Below, piece after piece: positions 1-10,500 of a stretch of 41,406 bases of DNA. The translations under genes were made by a program, and so were the position numbers. Position 1 is the first letter of the stretch. The number at the start of each line of letters is the position of its first letter. The notes beneath the pieces are model-generated. The model did not search any database and was not told where the DNA came from. It saw only the letters and a list, made by a program, of their open reading frames with translations. The stretch comes from Ectocarpus siliculosus (taxonomy: Eukaryota; Sar; Phaeophyceae; Ectocarpales; Ectocarpaceae), in assembly GCA_000310025.1 (NCBI GenBank), contig FN648797.1:1-41406 (forward strand), written 5' to 3'.

Positions 1-468
1 CAAACACGGCGATGGCTCCACCAATATACATTCATCCACCGAGTACATGTCAAAACGGCTTGAGTGGAAACCGCCAACGACTTGCCACAAAGACCAGTCG
101 GGAACGCCTTGCGCGTGACAAGCCACACAGAACGCTTTAAGCACGAGACAGTGGAATTACGGTGCTTCTCGCCCAGCATTCACTATCTCAACCATGAACC
201 TCAGCTACAATGATATTGACCTACTCGGTCCGAGGTTGGAGGTTGAGCCCCCCGTCCTTCCGCGGTGTTTGCTCCTCCGCAAGGTATAGCCCAACTCCCC
301 GGAACAGACATTTCCCACCCGTCCTTGGAACGCGTACATTACACTCATTCGAACCAACGTCTTTTCGCTGTGCTCCCGCGTATAAGACGAAACAGCCTGC
401 GGCTAACCACGTTACCCCAGTTATTCCCCGAAATCGATTTTTTCTACACGTAGAAACATCCAGATATT

Positions 469-549
469 TTAAGTGCCTACGTAGGCTGGTGGTCTGTTGT
501 AGAACACGAAGTTGCCGAACCGAATATCTAAGTACTTCTCGTCGGTGAT
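469..549 (-). CDS. Possible 3'-terminal coding exon, unassigned
   Basis: A short open frame on the minus strand reads ITDEKYLDIRFGNFVFYNRP and ends at TAA (469-471), preceded by an AG. The composition looks protein-like, but it starts in phase 0 while exon B ends in phase 2, so I cannot link them. It could be the end of this gene through an unseen exon, part of another gene, or chance. Confidence 0.22.
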   Translation of the reverse strand: MTDEKYLDIRFGNFVFYNRPPAYVGT

Positions 550-740
550 CTTACCGTCGTGAGATTGCATTCATCCCCCCCCGGCCCCAACGCTACATTC
601 CCTGAATAGTATACATCGTTAGGATTACACATTGCATCCGTCCTCCGTTCCGAAAGAGAGCGAATTATTTAGTTTTCTATCCGCATGGATAGTTAGGTGA
701 ATCTTGTTTTCCCAAGTGCCTCGTTGACGTAGGCCCTCAC

Positions 741-1016
741 CCGGTTGCAGAGAAACAAAGAAGGAAGAGATCGGACGTGAGCAAGAATCGATTTGCATCA
801 CTGTAGGACTTGAAGGAGTAGGGAGATTTCCGCCTCATGCGTTTGTGAAGACCTTCAAGTCGGTCTCTGAGGGCGACTGTTGCTATAACGTAGCCCGATG
901 CCGGGACACTAACAGCGTCGCGAATGAAGTAAAAAGTAGCCACCGCCAACACTGACAGAGGTTTCCTGAGCAAAATATCGACCAGCACCGTGATTCCGAC
1001 AGATGTCATCCAGCTT
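741..1016 (-). CDS. Terminal transmembrane exon, copy B (long tail)
   Basis: The acceptor before 1016 has the same one-base phase as copy A. It encodes ITVLVDILLRKPLSVLAVAT followed by an uninterrupted basic tail (ALRDRLEGLHKRMRRK) and a hydrophobic end (FLLTSDLFLLCF). A consensus donor (GTGAGG) lies at 739-740, immediately overlapping the TGA stop at 737-739, so the exon either ends there or splices onward to the left. Because the shared segment keeps its frame here, B looks like the intact version. A and B cannot both be included: the phases do not match, which points to alternative use. Confidence 0.6.
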
Positions 1017-1560
1017 CTGCCAGAGGGAATCCAGGGGAGAAAACAACGGCATGTGTAGGCGTCGTGTTGTAATCGTGTTGCCGCGCACTCGAGAAGGATA
1101 GATATATCATGAACGCGCCCTTAGCTCACCTGCGTACTATTATTGTACATACGTACATATGTATATGTACTCATGTCTCAGTCATCTTAGAGATCACCAT
1201 GGAGCAAGGCTCTGAAGTCACCTAGACTATTGTGTTGTACTTCGAAGTAAAATACGTCGAGTATATAATAGTGTGCAGAATACCTCAGGCAAACATGCAC
1301 CGGTCAACCATAGCAGCTATCGGCCACCGGTTTCCTGCCATCATCCCTTTCCGCCCACGGTTGGTACCTACTGTCGGCAGAGCCACCGGATTCATTCGTA
1401 CTTGAGAAATCTTCACACAGCCAAGGGTATGCGCGAAAAACATTACAACACACACATAGGCTTACTAATCGAAAATCGGGGTCCGTGGGGGGGGGGGGGG
1501 GCATGCACCCATGTATCCCCGGGTTTCCGCGGAGGCGTCGGCGCTTTGGCGTCCGGCTCT

Positions 1561-1579
1561 CTAACCCTAACCCTAACCC
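1561..1579. repeat. Short interstitial telomere-like repeat
   Basis: About three units of CCCTAA (TTAGGG on the other strand). TTAGGG is the telomere repeat of many eukaryotes, including brown algae. The tract is short, and unique sequence continues on both sides, so this is not a chromosome end. A 14-base G run (1488-1501) lies just before it. Confidence 0.6.
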
Positions 1580-2589
1580 ATAAGCTCTCTCTCGCAGAGA
1601 ACGTAGCGAGACACCGGGCGAGAACTCTCAAGCAGGGGTCCGCATGAGTAAGCGGGGTAGATTGATGAAGTCAAACTTAACCCTAAAGACAAAGGCTACG
1701 AGTAGATTGCGAGACAATGTTCCCTGTTGTGCACTGCTAGAAGCGGCAACGGCAAGTTGCAAGGCAGGTGGTTGTGTTGGATGGTGGTTAGCGGCGAGCT
1801 GCTTCGCTCATGTCGAGCTTTGGTCGATGTTGGGATTCTTGTAGCTATGGCGCTGCAAGGCGCTACCACCGTACGTATGTTCCCGTAGCACGGCTGGGTG
1901 AGCGTGGGCCGGCTTCTGACGAGCAGATGCGGAAGGGGCAACGAGAGCGAAACATGTTTGCAATCCGTTTAACCTCATGGTAACTTTTTGACGATTCGTG
2001 GTAATTTGTCGAATTCTCCCCCCTCCGGGAGGGGGGCGGGGGGGCTATGTGTCCGGATTTGTTTTTCGCTGAGACCCTTCACATAGCATCAACGGTGTAC
2101 CAACTGGGAAGGGCCCACTATCCGGATGGATACAGTAAGGGGCCGTAGAAAATACCCATGGGAAGCCCATGGGCGGCCAGTGAGAGCATTTTAACCGAAC
2201 CACCAGTCAGTGTACTCCTAAACAACAGTTTATCTGCATTGATTGGAACGGGCAGTGTGTTTTCGTCCTATTTATTATGGCGACAGTCCCCCCACTTCTT
2301 TTTCGTTATGAGATGTGTACTACACTATTGAGTGTATTGAGAGTACGACACTTTCAGTGTGTTTTTCGTTCAACTACAACCATCCAGGGTCACACAGGAC
2401 GGGGGCTTGTTTTTCTTCGTTTCATTCATTTTCGTGCCCCACCTTCCTCTTGCGGTGCCTGCTGAACTTCATTTTTGTCGCGAGAAGGCTCTTTCCCTCG
2501 TCGAAGGTGCTAACGTCGAAGTTTGGTTCTCACGAGAGCTTTTTCAGCTATATCTCGCTTTCAGCCGGAAATAGTGTAATCTTTTTACC

Positions 2590-2658
2590 CCATATGGGGA
2601 TATGAACACACGACCTTTGCGGCAGCGGTGTTCGAGGATACCACTAGACCACCGGGGC
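2590..2658 (-). repeat. tRNA-derived SINE-like element, copy 2
   Basis: On the minus strand it starts GCCCCGGTGGTCTAGTGGTA and continues CCTCGAA, matching the copy at 37084 with about two differences over this stretch; a degenerate B-box (GTTCATATCC, 2598-2607) follows at similar spacing. The 3' parts of the copies have diverged. It lies between the two copies of the terminal receptor exon. Confidence 0.5.
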
Positions 2659-2738
2659 GGCTAACAGTCCTAATGCAAACCCTAACTCTAACCGCAAGCC
2701 AACACGATGCGTGCTAGGTTGGCGTTGGTGGCTAAGTT

Positions 2739-2875
2739 CTAGGTTGATGTGCCCACGGTGGGCACTTCATGGGCCACCCATGGGTATTCGCCCATGGGCG
2801 GCCCAACCAGTGCCCATAGGCGGTCCATGTGTGGCCCATTGGTGACCCATGGTGTCCCATGGGCGGTTTAGCGAA
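2739..2875. repeat. Cluster of CCCATGGG-type palindromes
   Basis: Repeated GCCCATGGGCGG, CCCATGGG and close variants (CCCATAGG, CCCATTGG, GCCCACGGTGGGC) are packed into about 130 bp; two further units lie at 2155-2176. It looks like a degenerate minisatellite built on a short palindrome. No coding function is apparent. Confidence 0.55.
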
Positions 2876-4368
2876 ACTGTCAGTAGTGTGGGAGACTGAT
2901 GCATGTGGGTCTTGACACCTTTTGGTACAACTTTCTGGACACACCAGCCGGGGTTGGAGTTGTTTCATTTCGGTGAGAACGACCAGGTTCTATCTCGACG
3001 TCCCTAATCGGACAAACTACGTCTCGGGACGGAAGAACAATATCAAGTCGTTCGTTCTCGTCGTATTGCGCACCCCCTGTGTCCAATGGTCCTGAATCCG
3101 AACAATGAAATGGACGTCCAGTTGCGTTCTTTGCGAGCTTTGTGGTCGACGACGTAATGTGCATGACAAACAAACATTGCCGGCATCATTGACTACAATT
3201 TTTACGTCGTGACCTCATCAGGCATATTTACATTGTTTATACTACTTCGTGAAAGTGAATACGGGTTTCATCCCCGACAGGGACAACACTGATTAACCGA
3301 ACGCCGTCGTCCTGCGTCACTTGAAAGCTTCAATTGCGTGGTAACCGTCCCGGCCTCGGAGAGGATGTTGACCTGTTCCAGATTGGGCGGAGCTTCAACT
3401 TGATGAGCAGACAAGAAACGTTTATGATCGAGAAGGCGAACACGGACACAGGCACATGATAATGCAAGAGGCACCAATCAGCCAAATGTGGTGATTGCGT
3501 GTAGAGAGGTACAGGATTATCGATGATAGCGTTCTAGCGACTCTGGAGTTGGGGAGAAAATCTGCTCGATTCGAAACTTCCGACTGAAAGTGATCAGGGC
3601 TGACTGACAAACAGACAGAAATACGGATACATTTGTTTGTTTTCGTGGAGCGGTGAAACCTCTAGCGACCGTATCGATCAAGTGACGAAATTTGTTATAT
3701 GTGGAGGGAGCAAAATATCAAAACTGGAACGACAAGATAAGTACTTGCAAACCCCAACAACGTCGCTAACAAAACTCTTCGCTGAGGTAGAAGGAGGGAG
3801 ACGCATGGAGAAATCCTAAATGCCGCACAAACTGAAACACAATATTGAAACAAGGACAGTTTGGTTTAAGGCGTAGGCGAAGGTGTAGACAAAGCAAACC
3901 GAGGTTTATTGAAACAGTTCGAACTGCCATACTGTTTATATTGGGGTATCCGGAATGTATTGCGTACCCGGTTTTTCACCCTCACTGGATTGGTTTCTCA
4001 ACACTCTTGATACCGAGAACATTGATACCGAGAGCATGCTTTTTACCGGCATACATTGTATCGTCCTCCAACGGACTGGACGACAAGGGCTCGACGAAAA
4101 AACATCCCCAGTCATCCCCCAATCATACTCTCCTTACAGAACTTTGTGTTCAGTTGTAGCACGCCCCGACGAGCCCCTAGTGATATAATACATTCGTAGC
4201 GCGTCCGTGATTGTAGACTATGCTTATTTGCAAAAATGGTTTCTACTACTGCCGGTTTTCGTACCACTATGCGTGTATCCTCCGCCCCCCAACACCCTAC
4301 ATGCATGTGCACAGTAGTCTTGAAGAGGAAAGAAGGCATTGAAATCAATCACCAACTAATTGCATGAG

Positions 4369-4537
4369 CTAAAACTTCCCAATCGGTCTCTGAGATCGGC
4401 CCTTGCCAATATACACCGTTCCCGGGACACGAGCACTATCACGAATGGTATTGACTGTGGCCACCACCAGCACTGACAGGGGCTTCCTGAGCACAATGTC
4501 GACCAAAACAGTAATTCCGGTCGCTGCAATCCAGTTC
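4369..4537 (-). CDS. Terminal transmembrane exon, copy A (short tail)
   Basis: An acceptor before 4537 leaves one base that completes the Arg codon begun at 5028, so the exon joins in frame. It encodes ITVLVDIVLRKPLSVLVVAT, a membrane helix with the 'D..xxxPLxVL' pattern of polycystin-type C-termini, and stops at TAG (4369-4371). Compared with copy B (741-1016), the frame shifts just before the shared LRDRL-like segment, so the tail reads RSQRPIGKF and ends. It may be a short-tailed alternative last exon or a decaying duplicate. Confidence 0.6.
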
Positions 4538-7500
4538 CTGCACGGAGAATCGAGCGCAGGAGGAGGCAATAGATTGTGGCAATGGTGCCTTGTCGATAAG
4601 AGATGAAACCTTGGCGAAGTGTAGGGGGAAGTGCGTTTAGTCATCCAGACCCCTCCTCGCTACTCTCGCAGCTGACACAGTCCACTCAGTGCCTACTTGA
4701 AAAAAAAACATGTGGCGCGAACCTGGAAATGAACCAAATTCCGGAACATTTTGGGCAAGAGAGAGATGTGGCAAACAAACTCGTTGTTGTCAAACAAGAG
4801 TGAAGCATTGTGCTCGGAGAAAACCGAGCAAGGCTGCTGACGACAGTGAGAACGACCCGTCGAGCGTCCGCTCGGAAAGTTCAGAGCCGAAGACAGTTCC
4901 GACTTAAAAAAATGGCGGGCGCGTAGAGGGAGCCTGAGGAGCTTTTCGACTTCTCGTGCGCGTCAGGCCTGCGAGCGGCACTACACAAACACGTTACCAC
5001 TATTGGAAATTGTGGCAGTCCCCGCACCGTATAGCAGGACCATCGTACATGACCACGTAGCAGAGGTTGATCCATGCAACCGACGCGGTGAAAACGATGA
5101 GGCATGTGTAGGCCCGAAACGTCAGTCGCCTTCGCATGCTTTTGACGCGAGGACACTGCCATACGACCACTTCTTGGCGCCGAACAGCCCTTCGCGGCGG
5201 CAGCCCCAGCAGTTGTTGGTGAATCAGCACACGTCAGTGACGGCGAGCACATGCATTCATCATTAGTACCCGGAAGGAAGGGTGACAATTTTATCATTCA
5301 TACTCATTCGTCGTGGTGTTCTGCACTCCCTGATCGACCTGCCCAATTCCACGAGCAGTACTACCCATGCCAATACTGTAAACATACGGGTGTTGTTGTC
5401 GGGGCCACACCGGAATTCTGACGACAGCAACAAGACGTTTATGTGATGAAAATCAAAATCTTCCCGTGGATGACGGAATCTCAGTTCTCTTTGATGCACT
5501 CGACGTGCATATAGCTTTATTCATACCTCTGATGGGCTTGGTACATTCGCACCAGGGTCTGAATCTTTACCGCAGCCGTGTTGCGCAAAATGCAAAGGTC
5601 GATGGTCGAGGAGCTGACGTGCTGGTGGCTGTGGTCCACCTTGGGCGGCGGTCGGTACATTTTGGCCATCGATATCTGGGGCACAAAATCCAAACATTGA
5701 AGAACGGCGAGCACGCAACCAGTATAAGTGGAGGGAGGGAAGCAGAGGAGCTTCAAGGAAGCTCGAATCAAAACCGATCGGCCACGATGGCGGTGCACAT
5801 GCCACAGACTCCATGACTTCGGTATTGGCGGAACCGTGCCGCAAAAGAAAACATTATCGCACAATACTTCGTGCGCTGCCTGCACCCCCGCTGTACTGCC
5901 GACAACCGCATTTCTCGGGCTGAGCTTGAAGTGCACCCGACGGTGCGCACACGCTGCTCTAGAGGGGTTTGGACTGACCCTCTCAGGCTTTTGATAAGCG
6001 AGTTGTTTCAAGGCCTAGGCATCACCAGTATTTCGCCGACTGCTCTGAATCCCAACATCAATGTCTGAACCGTCAAAATGAGATTTCATGGGGGTCGGGG
6101 GTCCACGATTGCCCAATCGAGGCTTGTGGTCCTATCTGGGATTGGTCCACGCCTCGTCCGCTACGTTTACGGTGTTGGTTGAAATCCTTGTATCTTGTTC
6201 GTCTGTGCATAGAACCACAAGGAAGCATAGTATAGAACGAAAGAAGATTGGGTGGGTGGGAAACGACACAAACAATTCGCAGCTCCTGACGCTGGTAAAC
6301 CATTAGAATCCTTTTGTGTGCTTCTTCTCTCTGTGGGCTACGATGTTTCTGGCACGCTAAGACGCTCTACGTTAACACATGTTCAACAGTGTGATAGAAC
6401 CCAACTCCTTGCCTCATTCTGGGTCCCCGTATCATGTGGGCAATACGTTCCTGCGTACCCCAATCTGAACGTCATGATAATTCGAATGAGCTCAACAGAC
6501 ATGTTTTTTTCGGTCGACGACTTCAACAAACCTGCCGTAGATGGGAGGACCATACACGGCGTAAAGAACAGATCGATAGCGGGGAATCATATGGCCACGT
6601 GCCAGATGCGGCTCCTACAGACCCCGACTCGATGGCGTACCTGGGACATGTATCTTTGATTCACCGCGTCCATACAGGGCATCAGTTCATTCTGCAGGAG
6701 AGGCAGGAGCAGCCAAAGGACAGAATACACAGCGACCGGCGCCACAGGGGCAGAGAAGGGGGGGAAACAAGATTTGATTCGCACAGCGATGAATAAATGG
6801 CTGTCCATACAGCCTACGGATGTATGAAGGCACAGGCCGGAAATCCATACCAACGGTGTGGCAGGCATTCTACTCAGCTGCCCCTGTGGGCCCCGACATT
6901 CGCGAGATTCGAGCTAGCTCTCATACTGGTGTTCAAGCGAGGGAAAAGTCACAGGATGGAGGAACTATTGAAGGAACCAATGTCCGGGCGTGTGCTGCGT
7001 AGATTTCAACAATTAGACACGAACGAGTTCAGCGGAAGACCTAATGTTCCGAATGCGATTCAACATGCAACGTGTCCTCGAGCAAGGGCCTATTTTACCT
7101 TGTGGCTTCCAAATATCTTGACGACGGAGAGGGCGAACAACGTTCCGTACAACGCAGTGGACGATGCCGCGTTTCGCACCCCGTGGAATGCCAGGACGAC
7201 CTGCAACGCGGTCACCACTATCCTCGCGAACACGATCGAGAAGAGCACATTAAAGTTCAATATGCTGAACGACGACGCCCTTGTGGAGAGAACAGCATCT
7301 GTAAATGTCGCCGGAATACGTGGGTGTATGCGTGCGGATGTCAGCTGTAGGTGGTACCACAACGTTTTACGATTCAACTACTCATCGATGAGGGAACGGA
7401 GAGTGAACCCTGATTGAGATGACATGACCCATTGAAGTACTCTATTTTTCCAAGCGGGGGGTAATCGAAAGACGGCATTCCCACCATTGTGAGAATTATC

Positions 7501-10500
7501 CGTATTTTCTTCAAGGAACATTTCCCCAGATCGGGGTCCCTGAAGGGCTACCATAGAATAGGAGAGTGGCTCATGTGGTTGGACTTCGAAAGGAACAAAA
7601 AAGCGATACACTGCTCGAGACACAACATCTCGAGGAGGGCGTTCAAAAGTTCAAAAAAGAAGTGAGAGGTTGCAACTTCTTGCCAACAACACTTCAACAT
7701 TTACGATGGGCCAGAGGAACAACCACACCACAAAAAATGCATCACGTACGATATTCTACCACCGCTGCAAATTGCCATATTCCCTCATGTCTGTCTGAAC
7801 GTCGAACGCGCCCTGAAAAAAGCTGGATTGCTCACCAAGGAAGAGGAGCCCCAGAAGCAGGCCCGCCACGGTAGTGGAGATTAGAGCTTTCTCCAGCTGG
7901 TCTTCGATTCCAATCGTTGCCGATAGCGCGACGCACACCAAATCGAGCAACATTTGCCAGAGGCCGGACCACACCAGGTTCCTTGGAGAAAAATCCGCGG
8001 GAGGAAGAGAAGGTGTAAGATCGAGAATGGCCTATTAGTCAAGACTGGTAGGAAAGGTCCGGCCACGGTTGGTTGGACCCTGCGGTTCCTGGCTTCTGAA
8101 TAGTCCCCAGGTGAACACGTAAGCAGGCACCCGCGGCGTAGAGCTGACCCAAACTGCGAGCAACATCTTTACATCTTCGCGTCTTGTTTCGTTGTGGGTG
8201 GCGTGGCATCACCGCAAGCTACATACAACACACGGTGGACTATCCAACCCTCCCAATATTGCCGCAGGCGTTTCCAAACTATCCCGCGCTCGTCCGACCG
8301 GAACTGCTCAACTACGCTGCCATTGGGTGTATCTCGCAGAGAATCATCACGGTGGGCTCCAGCCGGAAGTCTCGCCAAATGTTTGGTGCATCATCCGAAC
8401 CGAGATCACAATAGCAAACTCGCGCTGGAAGGGCCTCCAGGCGTATTCATTCCGTACGTCATCACTCGGAATGCTACTAATTTGGGTTTGTTGTAGCCAT
8501 GTTGGTGAAAAGGTACAGTATTCTGCTGAGGTCCGGCAAGCAGCCTCTGCCTGTTTGGTGTTTAAATGTGCAGGTCGTGTCACCCTATTCGTCTTCTTCT
8601 ACGACCAGACCTCCTGCCAGGGCTTGACTGCCGTCGTACTCACGTTCCACGATCAACAGCCCCACCCGTGGAGTACCGTCGACCCCCTCGGAATGACGGC
8701 GGCACTCGCAATGTGCTCCTCAACACCGCCGAGGAAATCAGACGAAAAACTGCCATCACCGTGTTCGGCTCCCGCAGCCACCTGCCCGTAAGAGGGCGCA
8801 GTGGAGTTGGTGCTGAACGCGATGTTGTTTTGTTGTCTCATCAAGCCTTGTCTTGTGTCTTTTACATTCAAAATCTTCCTCCAATAACTTTAGCCTTGGT
8901 GGAGTACGCACCGTTGGACCATTGGAAGAAAGAGCAAAACAGAAGGCACCTTACGTGAGGTGCAATGGGTACTGGGAAGTGGGCAACGCCACCACCATGA
9001 GACAGAGCACGACAGGGCCTGGCTTCCCACACGACTGGCGGTTTCCACCAAGCACCACCACAGATGAAGGCATACCTCGTTTGGGAGTTGGCCTTGGAAT
9101 TGGTCATGTCTTGGGCTGTTAGAACTTCTTGGTTCGTGGATGGGACAATCTGCAGAGATTGACGTTTGGGCGAACACGACAAACCAGGGCGTTGTTTGTC
9201 CTTTCCTCGGATGGGTACACTTCTTGAAACTAATGCGCACCACGATGTACACCGGTTGTTTATGACACGAGAATGCGTGATAGGATGAACTGCTGTCCAA
9301 CCAGCTCTTGTGCCCGGTACAAACATCTGAACCGCCTTGCATTCGGTGGAAAAGCGGCTGGAAAAGCGGCTGGAACACCGATATAACCGTGGGTTTACAC
9401 CGTCTTCTAGGTGAAGCGTTGATGCATTCCTTCGGTCTATTTAACACTGTTTAAACGGCTTGAACAAATTTCATCCTAGCGTGTTGTCTGAACCAACGGA
9501 CGTTTCCTCACCTTTTCCCACGCATGGAGCATTGTCACCGTGACCGACGGGGGGGGGGCAGCTGCAGTCGCGAACAGCTTGGGAATTAGGATGGAAGCCG
9601 GCATCGAAACAGCCAAGCTGCAAGGCAAACAACGTCAGGGTGAACGGTCGGCACGGCCGAAAGAGTCGGTATCGGCATCGAAGCCTCCAGCTGCAAGCAA
9701 TGTTTGGCCATCCTTAGCAGCTACAGCGTTGCCGTACGTGTGGTGGGTCAGCGCACAGAGACGGGCACAAATCCGCCATGGACATCCCAACACGTCTGGA
9801 GGCGCTGTGATAGGAGAGAGAGAGAGTACATTCGAGGCTTATCTAGCCCCCGTACGACCCACCTGACAACAACATGAAGCGCTCGTATTTTGTAGCTCGT
9901 CGAGTTTGCGACAAAACTCGCCTCTACCAGCATATGGACGAGTATCTGCGCAAAAATCAACAGGGACAGCTGCCACACAAGAACGGCGGGGCAAGAGCAC
10001 GACCAACGACAACGAAAGTGGAGTCTTCGGGTATGAAGTGCAAACGTCGGTGTCCTGATCCTTGTGGGACGGACTACAACCTTGGGACGGACTACAACCT
10101 CGGGCTATTTTTGTACCCGCAATGCCATGTTCTTCCACTGGACACAACCCACAGAAGTGCCTATTAACATGTGCATACGAGACGATTCCTCACGATTTGC
10201 CCACGGCACCTATGCTCGTTACAACCTGCCGCGGAAGCGAGGTAGCCAGGTCCGACAAAGCGACGTCGCTATGGCACTCGAATATCGGAGCCTCCAGAAA
10301 AATAGACATCAGCTGAACGGGGTAAGGGCATGACGTCTACATGGATGGAAGTGCAGGGCACGAACACGCAACCACCTCTGTTCCCGCACCTGTTCACGGG
10401 TGAGGGTTAGGTCCGAAGAGGACGGCGCCACAATGCCAAACCAGGGGTGGTGGCGAAGGACCAAGCGAAAGAAGCTTCGAATACGGCGCGCTAAGCTTCG

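Larger units (their letters stand above)
1017..4368. other. Non-coding stretch between the two terminal-exon copies
   Basis: I see no convincing exon here on either strand. The stretch contains the G run, the telomere-like tract, the palindrome cluster and SINE-like copy 2. If exon B is used, this is part of the last intron; if exon A ends the gene, it is 3' UTR and intergenic DNA. Confidence 0.5.

Noticed and set aside
1561-1579. True telomere end
   Set aside because: Only about three repeat units, with unique sequence on both sides.
6797-7417. 206-codon plus-strand open frame
   Set aside because: It is antisense to the well-supported transmembrane exon 7099-7298 and shows no family motif.
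8169-8378. Minus-strand open frame with aromatic residues near the membrane domain
   Set aside because: Neighbouring exons 8644-8781 and 7836-7981 join directly in phase, leaving no place for it.
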